Below are positions 17,782 through 26,470 of a DNA stretch of 64,000 nucleotides, one piece after another (position 1 is the stretch's first letter; each line of letters begins with the position of its first letter). Source of the stretch: CAYOOP01 sp964405685 (GTDB taxonomy: Bacteria; Pseudomonadota; Alphaproteobacteria; Rickettsiales; SXRF01); assembly GCA_964405685.1 (NCBI GenBank), contig CAYOOP010000004.1, positions 146,344 to 210,343 on the forward strand, written 5' to 3'. The translations under genes were made by a program, and so were the position numbers. The notes under the pieces were generated by a model that worked only from the letters and a program-made list of their open reading frames with translations, was not told the origin of the DNA and ran no database searches.

Positions 17782-18372
17782 ATGCTCAAAAATCGCTTCA
17801 CACGTAAACTGGTAGCGGTATTCGGTGCCATCGGCGCACTGGTGGTATTAGTGCTATTTATGTTTCAGCTAACAGGCATCGCCGCGCAAAGCGTCAGCGC
17901 CGGCATCGTATTCCCCATAGAACACATCGCTTTAATGCTACTATGTTTCATCCTCGGCGGGCTTTCCGTGAATCTACGCAGCAGCGAGATGATCGTGTTA
18001 CCCCTTGGCTTTGTATTCATACTCATCGCCAACCTCGGCATGCACATGGGGTTTTTATCCACCACCCTAGCCGGCCCCATGGCAGCGGGCGCGGTGATGT
18101 TGCTGCTTATTGCCACCTTATTTGCATACGGCCTGCGGATGTTCGCGCTCCTGTTTCTAGCTAGCCTCGCCGCACACGCCATCGCCTCCATGACACCATC
18201 GCAAACCACTCATATAGAAGCTGTCTATTTTATGATCGGCCTATCCATTAGCACACTCCTTCTGCTGGCAAGCGGCCTATGCTTCAGCTTCACCACCAAA
18301 GGCCTGACCATCAACTCTAAAACAAAAAAACCAAGCCCGATTGTCTATCGCCCAGTGTTAACTACTTCTTAA
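17782..18372 (+). CDS. Polytopic membrane protein of unknown function
   Basis: I do not recognise the family. From the ATG at 17782 it has 196 residues and about six hydrophobic segments: FGAIGALVVLVLFMFQL, then VFPIEHIALMLLCFILGGLSV, VLPLGFVFILIANLGMH, LAGPMAAGAVMLLLIATLFAYGL, and two more. Basic residues at the N-terminus place it in the cytoplasm. There is no clear ribosome-binding site, and a gtgtatagt box lies just upstream, so it may be translated from a nearly leaderless message. It is followed at 24 nt by another small membrane protein, possibly in the same transcript. Confidence 0.7.
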   Translation: MLKNRFTRKLVAVFGAIGALVVLVLFMFQLTGIAAQSVSAGIVFPIEHIALMLLCFILGGLSVNLRSSEMIVLPLGFVFILIANLGMHMGFLSTTLAGPMAAGAVMLLLIATLFAYGLRMFALLFLASLAAHAIASMTPSQTTHIEAVYFMIGLSISTLLLLASGLCFSFTTKGLTINSKTKKPSPIVYRPVLTTS

Positions 18373-18396
18373 TCTTTACGTGTTAAAAAGGGGCTC

Positions 18397-18633
18397 ATGA
18401 TGGATCAAAAACCATGTTCTTCTCGCTGCAAAATTACCTTCGACGGTATCCTTTGGTGGGCTATGCTTTTGGTAGCCGTACTCGCCGTACCCGGGGTTGC
18501 CGTAGCGGTCATGCTAGCCATGCCGGGCGGGGACACCTTCAAAGCCGCCACCTTCATCGTCACCTGCTGGGGCTGTACCTGGCTTGGTATGTGGCTGGTT
18601 GCCAAATCCAAAAAAATCCACACGCCTAAATAA
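18397..18633 (+). CDS. Small two-helix membrane protein
   Basis: Unrecognised 78-residue protein with two hydrophobic helices (ILWWAMLLVAVLAVPGVAVAVMLAM and FIVTCWGCTWLGMWLVA). The N-terminus is cysteine-bearing and basic, and a basic tail ends KSKKIHTPK. A GGGG ribosome-binding site lies six nt before the ATG. It lies directly after a larger membrane protein and 48 nt before ispH. No function can be inferred. Confidence 0.65.
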   Translation: MMDQKPCSSRCKITFDGILWWAMLLVAVLAVPGVAVAVMLAMPGGDTFKAATFIVTCWGCTWLGMWLVAKSKKIHTPK

Positions 18634-18681
18634 TAATCACTGTCCACTTGCGATTGACGCGAAAAACGATACATTTCGCGC

Positions 18682-19632
18682 ATGCAAATCATTTTAGCTG
18701 AACCCCGCGGCTTCTGCGCCGGTGTCGACCGCGCCATTGAAATCGTCGAACGCGCGCTCGCGCTTTACGGCGCGCCCGTCTACGTCCGCCATGAAATCGT
18801 CCATAACAAATGGGTGATCGACGATCTCAAATCCAAAGGTGCCATCTTCGTGCAAGAACTCGATGAAATCCCAACCGGCTCAATCACCATCTTCAGCGCC
18901 CACGGCATTGCTGAAAAAGTCGAAACCGCCGCCAAACTTCGCAATCTCCCGATCATCGACGCCACCTGCCCGCTTGTTACCAAAGTGCACAAAGAAGCGC
19001 AGCGCTACGAAGCCGAAGACCGTGAAATCATCCTGATCGGCCACCAAGGCCACCCCGAAGTCGAAGGCACCAGCGGCCGCGTCAAAAACGGCGTTTATCT
19101 CGTGCAAGACGTTGAAGATGTCGCCGCCCTCACCGTCAAAGACGAATCCAAACTCGCCTATGTCACCCAAACCACCTTAAGCGTCGATGACACCAAGCAC
19201 ATCATCGCCGCCCTCAAAAAACGTTTCCCCCACATCGCTGGCCCTGAGCTACGCGATATTTGCTACGCCACCCAAAACCGTCAAAACGCCGTGCGCGAGC
19301 TTGCGCCACAGGTGGATGTACTCCTCGTTGTCGGCGCACAAAACAGTTCCAACTCCAATCGCCTGCGTGACTTAGGCGAAGAACTTGGCGTCAAAGCCCA
19401 CCTCATCAACGGTGCGCAAGATTTAAACCCCAGCTGGTTCGACAACACACAAAAAATCGGCATCACCGCCGGGGCCTCCGCGCCAGAACATTTGGTGCAA
19501 GGTGTGGTTGACGCTCTCCAAAAAATCACCCCCGCAACCGTCACCACCTTGGACGGCACACCCGAAAACGTACACTTTAAATTACCAAGTGAAGTACTTG
19601 AGAAAAAAGAAAATATTCGTGCATGTACGTAA
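18682..19632 (+). CDS. ispH: 4-hydroxy-3-methylbut-2-enyl diphosphate reductase
   Basis: Last enzyme of the MEP pathway. It makes isopentenyl and dimethylallyl diphosphate from HMBPP with a 4Fe-4S cluster. The 316-residue protein has the three cluster cysteines in GFCAGVDRA, DATCPLVTKVH and ICYATQNRQ, and the catalytic glutamate region VTQTTLSVDDT. IspG of the same pathway is encoded about 5.5 kb downstream. The stop is followed immediately by the start of a membrane glycosyltransferase-like gene, implying co-transcription. Confidence 0.97.
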   Translation: MQIILAEPRGFCAGVDRAIEIVERALALYGAPVYVRHEIVHNKWVIDDLKSKGAIFVQELDEIPTGSITIFSAHGIAEKVETAAKLRNLPIIDATCPLVTKVHKEAQRYEAEDREIILIGHQGHPEVEGTSGRVKNGVYLVQDVEDVAALTVKDESKLAYVTQTTLSVDDTKHIIAALKKRFPHIAGPELRDICYATQNRQNAVRELAPQVDVLLVVGAQNSSNSNRLRDLGEELGVKAHLINGAQDLNPSWFDNTQKIGITAGASAPEHLVQGVVDALQKITPATVTTLDGTPENVHFKLPSEVLEKKENIRACT

Positions 19633-21444
19633 ATGAAATCACTTCCCACGCACTACTTCACATTTCTTTTTCTAACCCTCCTATTGCTTGTGATGACGCT
19701 AGGCACCGTCATCACCTGGATGCAGCCAACCTCCCCCATTGGATTTAATGACCCAGACGTCTGGATTCGTCTTGCGCGCGTTCAACAACTTTATACCTCT
19801 GGGGATTGGTACAACCGCACTATCGATTTAGAAGGCCCCTTCGGCGTTGCAAATCATTGGACCCGCCCTCTTGACGTGCTGCTCCTTGCACTGGCCTATC
19901 CCGCCAGTTTCATCGTACCACTTAAAATGGCGCTCCTCGGTGCCGCCGCCGTTTACAACATCCTCCTACTGCTCATCACCGCCATCGGCATCTCCAAGCT
20001 CTGCCGCTGTTTGCGCATCGGCGCGGCAGGGCAATGGGCTGCAACCCTCCTCTTATTCCAAGGCGATATCATTTCCCTATTTTCTATCGGCCGCGCAGAT
20101 CATCACAGTCTTTTGTTATGCCTGTTCGTCTGGCTGCTCACCTTTTTATGCCAATACAGCGCCCAAAAGCAGCTACGTCATATCTTACTCGCTGGAGCAA
20201 CTGCAGGCCTAGGCCTCTGGGTCTCCCCCGAATTCCTAGCCGCCATCGCAGGCGTTGCCATCTGGGCGGGTATATGCTGGCTTTTTGATCTCGAGAAAAC
20301 ATCGCTCAAAATGCTCGAGCGGTTTGTACTGACAATCATCGCAGTGACATGCGTTGCTATCCCACTTGAATGGCCACCCCACCAATGGCTCACCCTTTCT
20401 TATGATCGTATCTCCCTTCTCCACCTCCACATGCTCGTGGTGATGTTCTTCATCGCACGAATCTTAAACGCCCTACCCATGCGCAATTGGCAAACCCGTG
20501 GCGGTATTGCAGGCACCGTCTGCGCCGCGGCCTTTGCATGGCTTTCCTTCTGCCATCCCCGGTTTTACTGGGGTGCCATGGCCGAAACCCCGGCCGATCT
20601 CGTCCCCATGTTCGCCAAACTTGCCGAAGAACAACCTTTGTTCGCCACGGTCCCGCCGATCGCAGCCTTCCTCATGCTACTCGGTTACATCACTGTTTTT
20701 AGCTACTACCTACGCCGCGTTTTAAAACACAAAGACACATCGCTCCTGCTACTTGCCACCATGAGCGCAATCTTTTTCGCCCTCGCCCTGCTCATGATCC
20801 GCTGGCTCGGCTACGCCGAAGTAGCGATGCTAATCGGCTGGGCGATGCTCGCCGAAACACTAGCCCTCTGGCTATTTAAGCAACCCTTTTTCAGCAAACA
20901 AACATTTAACGTAGCCATTGCAGGCGCTGCCCAAGCACTGTTTTTCATCGCGGTTTTAATCCCCGCATTAATGAGCGGCCTCTCCGTCACTCCCACCTCC
21001 AAACCCACCACCCCAGACCGCACCGCCGCCTGCCAAAACCACATGCTAAAACTGATCGAGGCCAATGTATTTTCAGCCCACACATCCCACCCCACCACCG
21101 TCATCCTAGGCCTAAACCAAGCCGGACACCTCTTGTTCTGGACGCCCCACCGCGCCATTGCCTCCAATTACAACGAAAATGCTGCAGGCATACGCGAGTT
21201 TGACAATTTCTGGTTTGCACAAAACGAGCGCGAAGCGCTTCGCGTCATTCACAAATATGAGGTTGGTTTTATCATGCTTTGCCCCACCGCAGCCCATTCG
21301 CCGTTCTTTCCGCGCGAACACACCACACCTGTTTTTCTGAACCAAATCCTATCTGGCCCCTTGCCCACCTGGCTCGAATCAGTCACACTAGATCATGCTG
21401 ATGCCCCACTCCTATTCCATATCAAAGCACACCCATTACCATGA
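19633..21444 (+). CDS. GT-C-like polytopic membrane protein
   Basis: Probable membrane glycosyltransferase that uses a lipid-linked donor. The 603-residue protein has about 12 hydrophobic segments. Soon after the first one is an acidic FNDPDVWIRL motif (about residues 38-48), followed later by RADHHSLL (about 153-160). These are the loop positions where STT3/PMT-like GT-C enzymes carry catalytic Asp and DHH residues. A soluble C-terminal domain of about 170 residues with LGLNQAGHLLFWTPHRAIASNY follows, resembling the periplasmic domain of this class. It begins right at the ispH stop and overlaps the phosphatase gene by four nt. The substrate is unknown. Confidence 0.65.
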   Translation: MKSLPTHYFTFLFLTLLLLVMTLGTVITWMQPTSPIGFNDPDVWIRLARVQQLYTSGDWYNRTIDLEGPFGVANHWTRPLDVLLLALAYPASFIVPLKMALLGAAAVYNILLLLITAIGISKLCRCLRIGAAGQWAATLLLFQGDIISLFSIGRADHHSLLLCLFVWLLTFLCQYSAQKQLRHILLAGATAGLGLWVSPEFLAAIAGVAIWAGICWLFDLEKTSLKMLERFVLTIIAVTCVAIPLEWPPHQWLTLSYDRISLLHLHMLVVMFFIARILNALPMRNWQTRGGIAGTVCAAAFAWLSFCHPRFYWGAMAETPADLVPMFAKLAEEQPLFATVPPIAAFLMLLGYITVFSYYLRRVLKHKDTSLLLLATMSAIFFALALLMIRWLGYAEVAMLIGWAMLAETLALWLFKQPFFSKQTFNVAIAGAAQALFFIAVLIPALMSGLSVTPTSKPTTPDRTAACQNHMLKLIEANVFSAHTSHPTTVILGLNQAGHLLFWTPHRAIASNYNENAAGIREFDNFWFAQNEREALRVIHKYEVGFIMLCPTAAHSPFFPREHTTPVFLNQILSGPLPTWLESVTLDHADAPLLFHIKAHPLP

Positions 21445-21890
21445 TCTCCTCCATCCTCTTCGTCTGCACCGGAAACATCTGCCGTTCGCCCACGGCCGAA
21501 GGCGTCTTTCGCCACTATTATCCGAATCTCATTTTAGACTCCGCCGGCATTAACGACTACCACGCCGGTGACGCGCCGGATCCTCGCGCCCTCAAACACG
21601 CCAAAAAACGTGGGTATGACTTGAGCGATTTACGCGCGCGTGAAATCATCAAAGCCGATTTCGAAATTTTCGACCTCATCTACGCCATGGATGAAAGCCA
21701 TGTTGGTGAGCTAGAATATCTCTGCCCCAACGAGCATTTCCACAAAGTCAAACTCATGCTTCACGACCTCGGCCACCCCAACCTCACCGAAGTTCCCGAC
21801 CCTTACTACGGCAGCTCCGCCGATTTCGAACGCGTGCTTGATTCGGTTGAATGGGCGGCGGAAAAATGGAGAAACCGGGGCCTGTCATAA
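21441..21890 (+). CDS. Low-molecular-weight protein tyrosine phosphatase
   Basis: Cytoplasmic phosphatase of the LMW-PTP family, which includes regulators of polysaccharide export. The 149 residues carry the P-loop VCTGNICRSPTAEGVF (CX5R with Cys at residue 9) and the general acid loop VPDPYYGSSADFE. Its ATG overlaps the end of the upstream membrane glycosyltransferase-like gene by four nt. This suggests a shared role in cell-surface sugar metabolism, although that is inference from position. Confidence 0.93.
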   Translation: MISSILFVCTGNICRSPTAEGVFRHYYPNLILDSAGINDYHAGDAPDPRALKHAKKRGYDLSDLRAREIIKADFEIFDLIYAMDESHVGELEYLCPNEHFHKVKLMLHDLGHPNLTEVPDPYYGSSADFERVLDSVEWAAEKWRNRGLS

Positions 21891-21971
21891 AATCTTCATA
21901 TGACTTTACTGTATTTTAATACTAGAGGTTCACCCTGAGAAAATTGCACTTAACGAAAATCGGAGAAGCAT

Positions 21972-22400
21972 ATGAGTTTTATAAAAGATCCAAATCTAAA
22001 AACCACGGACGAAGGAATCCGTGCGGCTCTTTCATGCAACGTAGATGAGGTGCTAGATCCAAGTAAGTTGTATCGCGACCTTGATGTAAGTGCAGAATTT
22101 ACTGAAATTATGAATGCGCTAGATACCCTCAAGAACGCAGTGTTTAAACATGCATGGGAATTCTCACCCACCCGGAAAGACATGGATGAAAATATAAACG
22201 TAACAGATGCAAGAAACAAGTTGGTTTCAACTGTCGCAAAAGTGCATGGTATCGATGAGCGCGAAGCGCAAGAAGCTGTCGACAATTATTACAGAGCACT
22301 CGTTAATTACATAAACGGAGTCTGCAACAAAGGGATAGACCCTTATCTTGGCGGGCTGGAGTGTGCAGCAAGTCAAGCTCAAAGCGCAGCGCGTAACTAG
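21972..22400 (+). CDS. Uncharacterised 142-aa soluble protein
   Basis: I do not recognise this protein. It is acidic and helical, without signal or membrane segments, and has two or three cysteines (SCNVDE, VCNKG, LECAAS). A likely ribosome-binding site (cggagaag) precedes the ATG. Base composition is more AT-rich than the neighbours, as for the small unknown genes at 8051 and 46127, so it may belong to the accessory set. It stands between the phosphatase and nnr with short spacers. Confidence 0.6.
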   Translation: MSFIKDPNLKTTDEGIRAALSCNVDEVLDPSKLYRDLDVSAEFTEIMNALDTLKNAVFKHAWEFSPTRKDMDENINVTDARNKLVSTVAKVHGIDEREAQEAVDNYYRALVNYINGVCNKGIDPYLGGLECAASQAQSAARN

Positions 22401-22445
22401 GGTTTTGATTGAATCAATAGCGAGGGCTGTGCTAAACCCTCGTCC

Positions 22446-23876
22446 ATGAGTGTTACCCCTCTCTTAACCGCTGAAGAAACCCGCCGCGCGGAAGCCGCGG
22501 CGATTGCCTCGGGTATTTCGAGCACGGAGTTGATGGAACGTGCCGGCAGGCAACTGGCCGCTGTCATCGCCTCGCAATATGCGCCGCGTCCCACGGTTGT
22601 CGTCTGCGGCAGCGGCAACAACGGGGGCGACGGTTTTGTCACTGCGCGCGCCTTGCGTGAGCTTGGTTGGAGTGTGCGCACACTGGCGCTTGGCGAATCT
22701 AAAACGCCGGAAGCAAAAGCTGCCCGCGCATCCGCAGGTGCGGTTGAACCCTATACTCCAGCAGCCCTTGAACACGCGCAGCTCGTGGTCGATGCGCTGC
22801 TTGGCACCGGGCTTTCGAAACCCGTCGAAGGCGAATATCTGGAAGCAATCCACGCGATTAATGCGCTTTCCTGCCCTATATTTTCGGCGGATGTGCCAAG
22901 CGGAATTTGCGCCACCACTGGCGCCATTCTTGGCGCAGCCATACGCGCCACTCACACCGTCACCTTCGCCACCGCCAAATGCGGGCATTATTTGCTGCCC
23001 GCGAAAGAATATGTGGGTGAATTGCACGTGATGGATATCGGCATTTCGCGTGATGCTGTTTTGAGCGCAAACCCCAGCGTTTTCCTCAATAGCGAAAGCC
23101 TATGGCACGCCAAACTTCCAACCCTTGCACTCGGCGCGCATAAATACGACCGCGGCGCAACCCTCACCCAAGGCGGCGCACTTGCCAGCACGGGTGCTGC
23201 CAAACTCGCGGCCTACGCCGCGCTGAAAATAGGCAGTGGGCTCTCCTCTGTCATCTGCAACGATGAAACGCTCCCCATTTACGCCACAAGCCTTGCTGCG
23301 GTGATGACCAAACTCGCCCCCTCCATGGACGTGTTCCACAAGCTTATCCATGACGAAAAAATCACCGCACTCGCCATCGGCCCGGGCGCGGGCGTCAATG
23401 ATATCACGGCCAAACACACGCTTGCAATGCTCGCAACCGGCAAGCCCTGCGTGGTGGATGCGGATGCGCTCAGCGTATTTTCGCAAACGCCGCGCGCGCT
23501 GTTTGAAGCCGCGCATGAAAACACAGTGTTCACCCCGCACATGGGCGAATTCACCCGCCTGTTTGGCGGGCACAAAAACAAATTGGAAGCCACGCGCGCA
23601 GCGACAGAGAAATTTAAAGGCGTGCTGGTGCTCAAAGGAAACGACACCATTGTCGCGCAAGCAGGAAAGCCCACGCTGATTAATGCCAACGCACCCGCAA
23701 CACTCGCAACCGCCGGCAGTGGGGATGTGCTAACCGGCATGATCGCGGGCCTGATGGCCCAGGGCATGAGCGCGTATGATGCCGCCGCCGCTGGCGTATG
23801 GCTGCACGCTCAGGCCGCCACCCTGCTTGGCCGCAGTTTCACGGCGGAAGATCTGGTGAGGGCGATAACATTGTGA
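22446..23876 (+). CDS. nnr: Bifunctional NAD(P)HX epimerase/dehydratase
   Basis: Repairs hydrated NADH and NADPH. The N-terminal YjeF_N domain (about 1-210) epimerises NAD(P)HX: VVCGSGNNGGDGFVTARALRE is its nucleotide-binding loop, and VDALLGTGLSKPVEGEY follows. The C-terminal ribokinase-like domain (about 225-476) dehydrates it: AIGPGAGV, VVDADALSVF, TPHMGEFTRLFG, and ATAGSGDVLTGMIAGLMAQG with the catalytic Asp of GSGD. The length of 476 residues is usual. No strong ribosome-binding site precedes the ATG. The stop overlaps the GTG start of rnd, so the two are coupled. Confidence 0.95.
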   Translation: MSVTPLLTAEETRRAEAAAIASGISSTELMERAGRQLAAVIASQYAPRPTVVVCGSGNNGGDGFVTARALRELGWSVRTLALGESKTPEAKAARASAGAVEPYTPAALEHAQLVVDALLGTGLSKPVEGEYLEAIHAINALSCPIFSADVPSGICATTGAILGAAIRATHTVTFATAKCGHYLLPAKEYVGELHVMDIGISRDAVLSANPSVFLNSESLWHAKLPTLALGAHKYDRGATLTQGGALASTGAAKLAAYAALKIGSGLSSVICNDETLPIYATSLAAVMTKLAPSMDVFHKLIHDEKITALAIGPGAGVNDITAKHTLAMLATGKPCVVDADALSVFSQTPRALFEAAHENTVFTPHMGEFTRLFGGHKNKLEATRAATEKFKGVLVLKGNDTIVAQAGKPTLINANAPATLATAGSGDVLTGMIAGLMAQGMSAYDAAAAGVWLHAQAATLLGRSFTAEDLVRAITL

Positions 23877-25012
23877 CCCACGTGATTACAACCACTGCAG
23901 AGTTACGCGCCTTCTGCGAAAGCCTCACGCATCCGTATGTCGCCATCGACACGGAATTCGTGCGCGAGCGGACGTATTTTCCTGAACTTTGCCTGGTACA
24001 ACTCGCAACGCCCACACAACTCGCCCTCGTTGATACGCTCGCCGAAGGCCTAGACCTCACGCCCCTTTTCGAATTACTCAAACGCGAAACCATCGTGAAG
24101 GTTTTGCATTCCGGCCGTCAAGACATCGAAATTTTCTGGCACCTCGGCAAATGCATTCCTGCGCCGCTGTTTGACACGCAAATTGCAGCAATGGCACTCG
24201 GCTATGCCGACAACTGGGCCTATAGCGCAATGGTGAAACACTATTTGGGCGAAAACCTCGACAAATCCCAACAATACACCAATTGGAGCCGCCGCCCGCT
24301 TTCACCTGCGCAATTGGAATACGCCGCGGCTGACGTCACACTGCTTTGCACCATCTATGAAAAAATGATCGCCGAACTCGAAGCGGCAAAGCGCACGCAC
24401 TGGATCGAAGAACTTCACGCCTGGCTTTCAGACCCCACCATTTACGACACCAAACCTGAAGATGCGTGGAAGCGCCTTCGTCAGGAAAAAATGAATCCGC
24501 GCGGAATTGCTGCGCTGCAGCATTTAGCGGCCTGGCGTGAAACGCAAGCCATCAAACGCAATCTCACCCGCCGATTCATTATGCCCGATGAAGCCGTGCA
24601 AGCAGTCGCAACATTCCTGCCCAAAGATGCCGACGCGCTCGCTAACGTCCGCGTCGCCAAATCCATCTCTCCCATGGCGCGTGAAGCATCGCTTGCTGCC
24701 GTAGCCCACGCTAAATCCCTCTCCGAAAGTGAATTGCCCGCATTGGAGCGTAAATCGCGCACACCGGTTTCCGCTGCGCTTGCGCAACTCCTTTCCATGC
24801 TGCTGAAAGCCCGCGCGGAAGAAGCCCACGTCGCCGCGGAACTCATCGCCACCCGCAGTGATCTGGAAGATTTCCTCAAAGGCGAAGATTCGCCCATCAA
24901 ACACGGCTGGCGGCATGAAATCTTTGGTAAATACGCGGAAGAACTCCTCTCCGGCAAGCTTGCGCTTAAGGTTGAGCACGGTAAAATTGTGTTCGATGAA
25001 CAACCATGCTAA
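23873..25012 (+). CDS. rnd: Ribonuclease D
   Basis: 3'-5' exoribonuclease that trims tRNA precursors. The 379-residue product starts at a GTG overlapping the nnr stop (GTGA). A longer in-frame ATG would read through the nnr C-terminus. DEDD exonuclease motifs are visible: YVAIDTEFVRERTYFPELCLVQLA (motif I, D-x-E), then DIEIFWHLGK, and LEYAAADVTLLCTIYEKM (motif III). An HRDC domain follows (about 205-290) with the PRGIAALQHLAAWRE segment. A mobile-looking repeat separates it from ispG. Confidence 0.95.
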   Translation: MTHVITTTAELRAFCESLTHPYVAIDTEFVRERTYFPELCLVQLATPTQLALVDTLAEGLDLTPLFELLKRETIVKVLHSGRQDIEIFWHLGKCIPAPLFDTQIAAMALGYADNWAYSAMVKHYLGENLDKSQQYTNWSRRPLSPAQLEYAAADVTLLCTIYEKMIAELEAAKRTHWIEELHAWLSDPTIYDTKPEDAWKRLRQEKMNPRGIAALQHLAAWRETQAIKRNLTRRFIMPDEAVQAVATFLPKDADALANVRVAKSISPMAREASLAAVAHAKSLSESELPALERKSRTPVSAALAQLLSMLLKARAEEAHVAAELIATRSDLEDFLKGEDSPIKHGWRHEIFGKYAEELLSGKLALKVEHGKIVFDEQPC

Positions 25013-25017
25013 CTTTG

Positions 25018-25163
25018 CCTCTCCCGCGTGCGGGAGAGGACAGGTTTTGTTAATGAGCCAGCGGCGAATTTACAAAACCTTGGAGAGGGAATATTCCCTC
25101 ACCCACTACGCTAATGCTCTCACGAGCATAAGCTTCGTTGCCCTCTCCCGCACGCGGGAGAGG
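25018..25163. repeat. 146-bp element with cctctcccgc terminal hairpins, copy 1
   Basis: Both ends are palindromes of cctctcccgc and gcgggagagg. The inside has further hairpins (caggttttgtta with tacaaaacct; ctaatgctct with cgagcata). Copies of the same element lie at 30831-30976 (same orientation) and 47496-47652 (inverted). It has no coding capacity, so it behaves like a non-autonomous miniature element. Confidence 0.88.
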
Positions 25164-25177
25164 TAAAGAAAGTCAGT

Positions 25178-26377
25178 ATGAGACACAAAACCCACGCTGT
25201 GAAAATTGGCAATGTCACCGTTGGTGGCAACCACCCCGTCGTCGTCCAATCCATGACGAATACGGACACGGCGGATGTTGCCGCAACCACCCAGCAGGTA
25301 AAAGCACTTAGCCAAGCAGGCTCTGAACTCGTGCGCATCACCGTGAATAATGATGCTGCGGCCAAAGCCGTACCCGCCATTGCTGAGGCCTGCGAAGGCG
25401 TGCCGCTCGTTGGCGATTTCCATTACAACGGCCATACGCTTTTAAAAACCTATCCTGACATGGCCCGTGCACTGGCCAAATACCGCATCAACCCCGGCAA
25501 TGTCGGCTTCGCTGATAAACAAGATTTGCAATTCGCCATGATGATCGAAGCCGCATTAAATTACGAAAAACCCGTGCGCATCGGTGCCAATTGGGGTAGC
25601 CTCGACCAAGCGCTTTTGATGCGCATGATGGATGAAAATGCAAAAACAAAAGAACCGCTTTCAAGTGATGAAGTGACGCGCGAAGCATTGGTGGAATCCG
25701 CGCTGATCTCCGCGAAAAAAGCGGAAGTGCTAGGACTTCCCGCCGATCGCATCGTCATCTCCTGCAAAGTGAGCCGCGTGAATGATTTGATTGCCGTATA
25801 TCGCAAACTCGCTGGTCGCTCGAATTACGCTTTGCACCTCGGCCTCACCGAAGCCGGCATGGGCAGCAAAGGGATTGTCGCCTCAACCGCCGCCCTCGCA
25901 CCACTCTTGCTAGAAGGCATCGGCGACACCATCCGCATATCGCTAACGCCAGAACCCAACGGCGACCGCACACAAGAAGTGCGCGTCGCGCAGGAAATTT
26001 TGCAAAGCTTGGGGCTACGCAGCTTCACCCCGCAAGTCACCGCCTGCCCCGGCTGCGGCCGCACCACCAGCACCTTCTTCCAAGAACTCGCTGAAAACAT
26101 TCAGACGTATTTACGCGAGTCCATGCCCGTGTGGAAAAGCAAATACGCCGGTGTTGAAAAAATGAATGTTGCGGTTATGGGCTGCATCGTCAACGGCCCC
26201 GGCGAATCTAAACACGCCGACATCGGAATATCCCTCCCCGGCAACGGCGAAAACCCCGCCGCACCGGTGTTTGTAGACGGCAAAAAAGTAGCGACGTTAC
26301 GTGGCGATCGCATCGCCCAGGAATTTACGCAAATGGTGGAGGAGTATGTGGAGAAACGGTTCTCGTCATCCCGCTGA
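25178..26377 (+). CDS. ispG: 4-hydroxy-3-methylbut-2-en-1-yl diphosphate synthase
   Basis: MEP-pathway enzyme that converts MEcPP to HMBPP with a 4Fe-4S cluster. The TIM-barrel half starts VKIGNVTVGGNHPVVVQSMTNTDT, and the cluster half holds CPGCGRTT and GCIVNGPGES with the three cysteine ligands. The length of 399 residues is normal. The final residues (FSSSR) are encoded by the beginning of a palindromic repeat that spans the ispG-proS junction, so the natural stop has probably been replaced. It lies 15 nt after a cctctcccgc element. IspH, the next enzyme, lies upstream in the window. Confidence 0.96.
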   Translation: MRHKTHAVKIGNVTVGGNHPVVVQSMTNTDTADVAATTQQVKALSQAGSELVRITVNNDAAAKAVPAIAEACEGVPLVGDFHYNGHTLLKTYPDMARALAKYRINPGNVGFADKQDLQFAMMIEAALNYEKPVRIGANWGSLDQALLMRMMDENAKTKEPLSSDEVTREALVESALISAKKAEVLGLPADRIVISCKVSRVNDLIAVYRKLAGRSNYALHLGLTEAGMGSKGIVASTAALAPLLLEGIGDTIRISLTPEPNGDRTQEVRVAQEILQSLGLRSFTPQVTACPGCGRTTSTFFQELAENIQTYLRESMPVWKSKYAGVEKMNVAVMGCIVNGPGESKHADIGISLPGNGENPAAPVFVDGKKVATLRGDRIAQEFTQMVEEYVEKRFSSSR

Positions 26378-26470
26378 AAAGCGGGATCCAGCGCTCGCTG
26401 TCTAGCGAACAAGAAGGTCTTGTACGGCATGGACTGCCTTACTGGATTCCGTCTTTCGACGGAATGACGG
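26364..26470. repeat. GTCAT-ATGAC bounded palindrome spanning ispG and proS ends
   Basis: Begins cgtcatcccgctgaaaagcg and ends with cgacggaatgacg, making two hairpins. It contributes the last codons of ispG (plus strand) and of proS (minus strand, tail VIPSKDGIQ). Other members of the GTCAT...ATGAC class are at 44670, 53781, 56803 and 57743. Confidence 0.8.
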
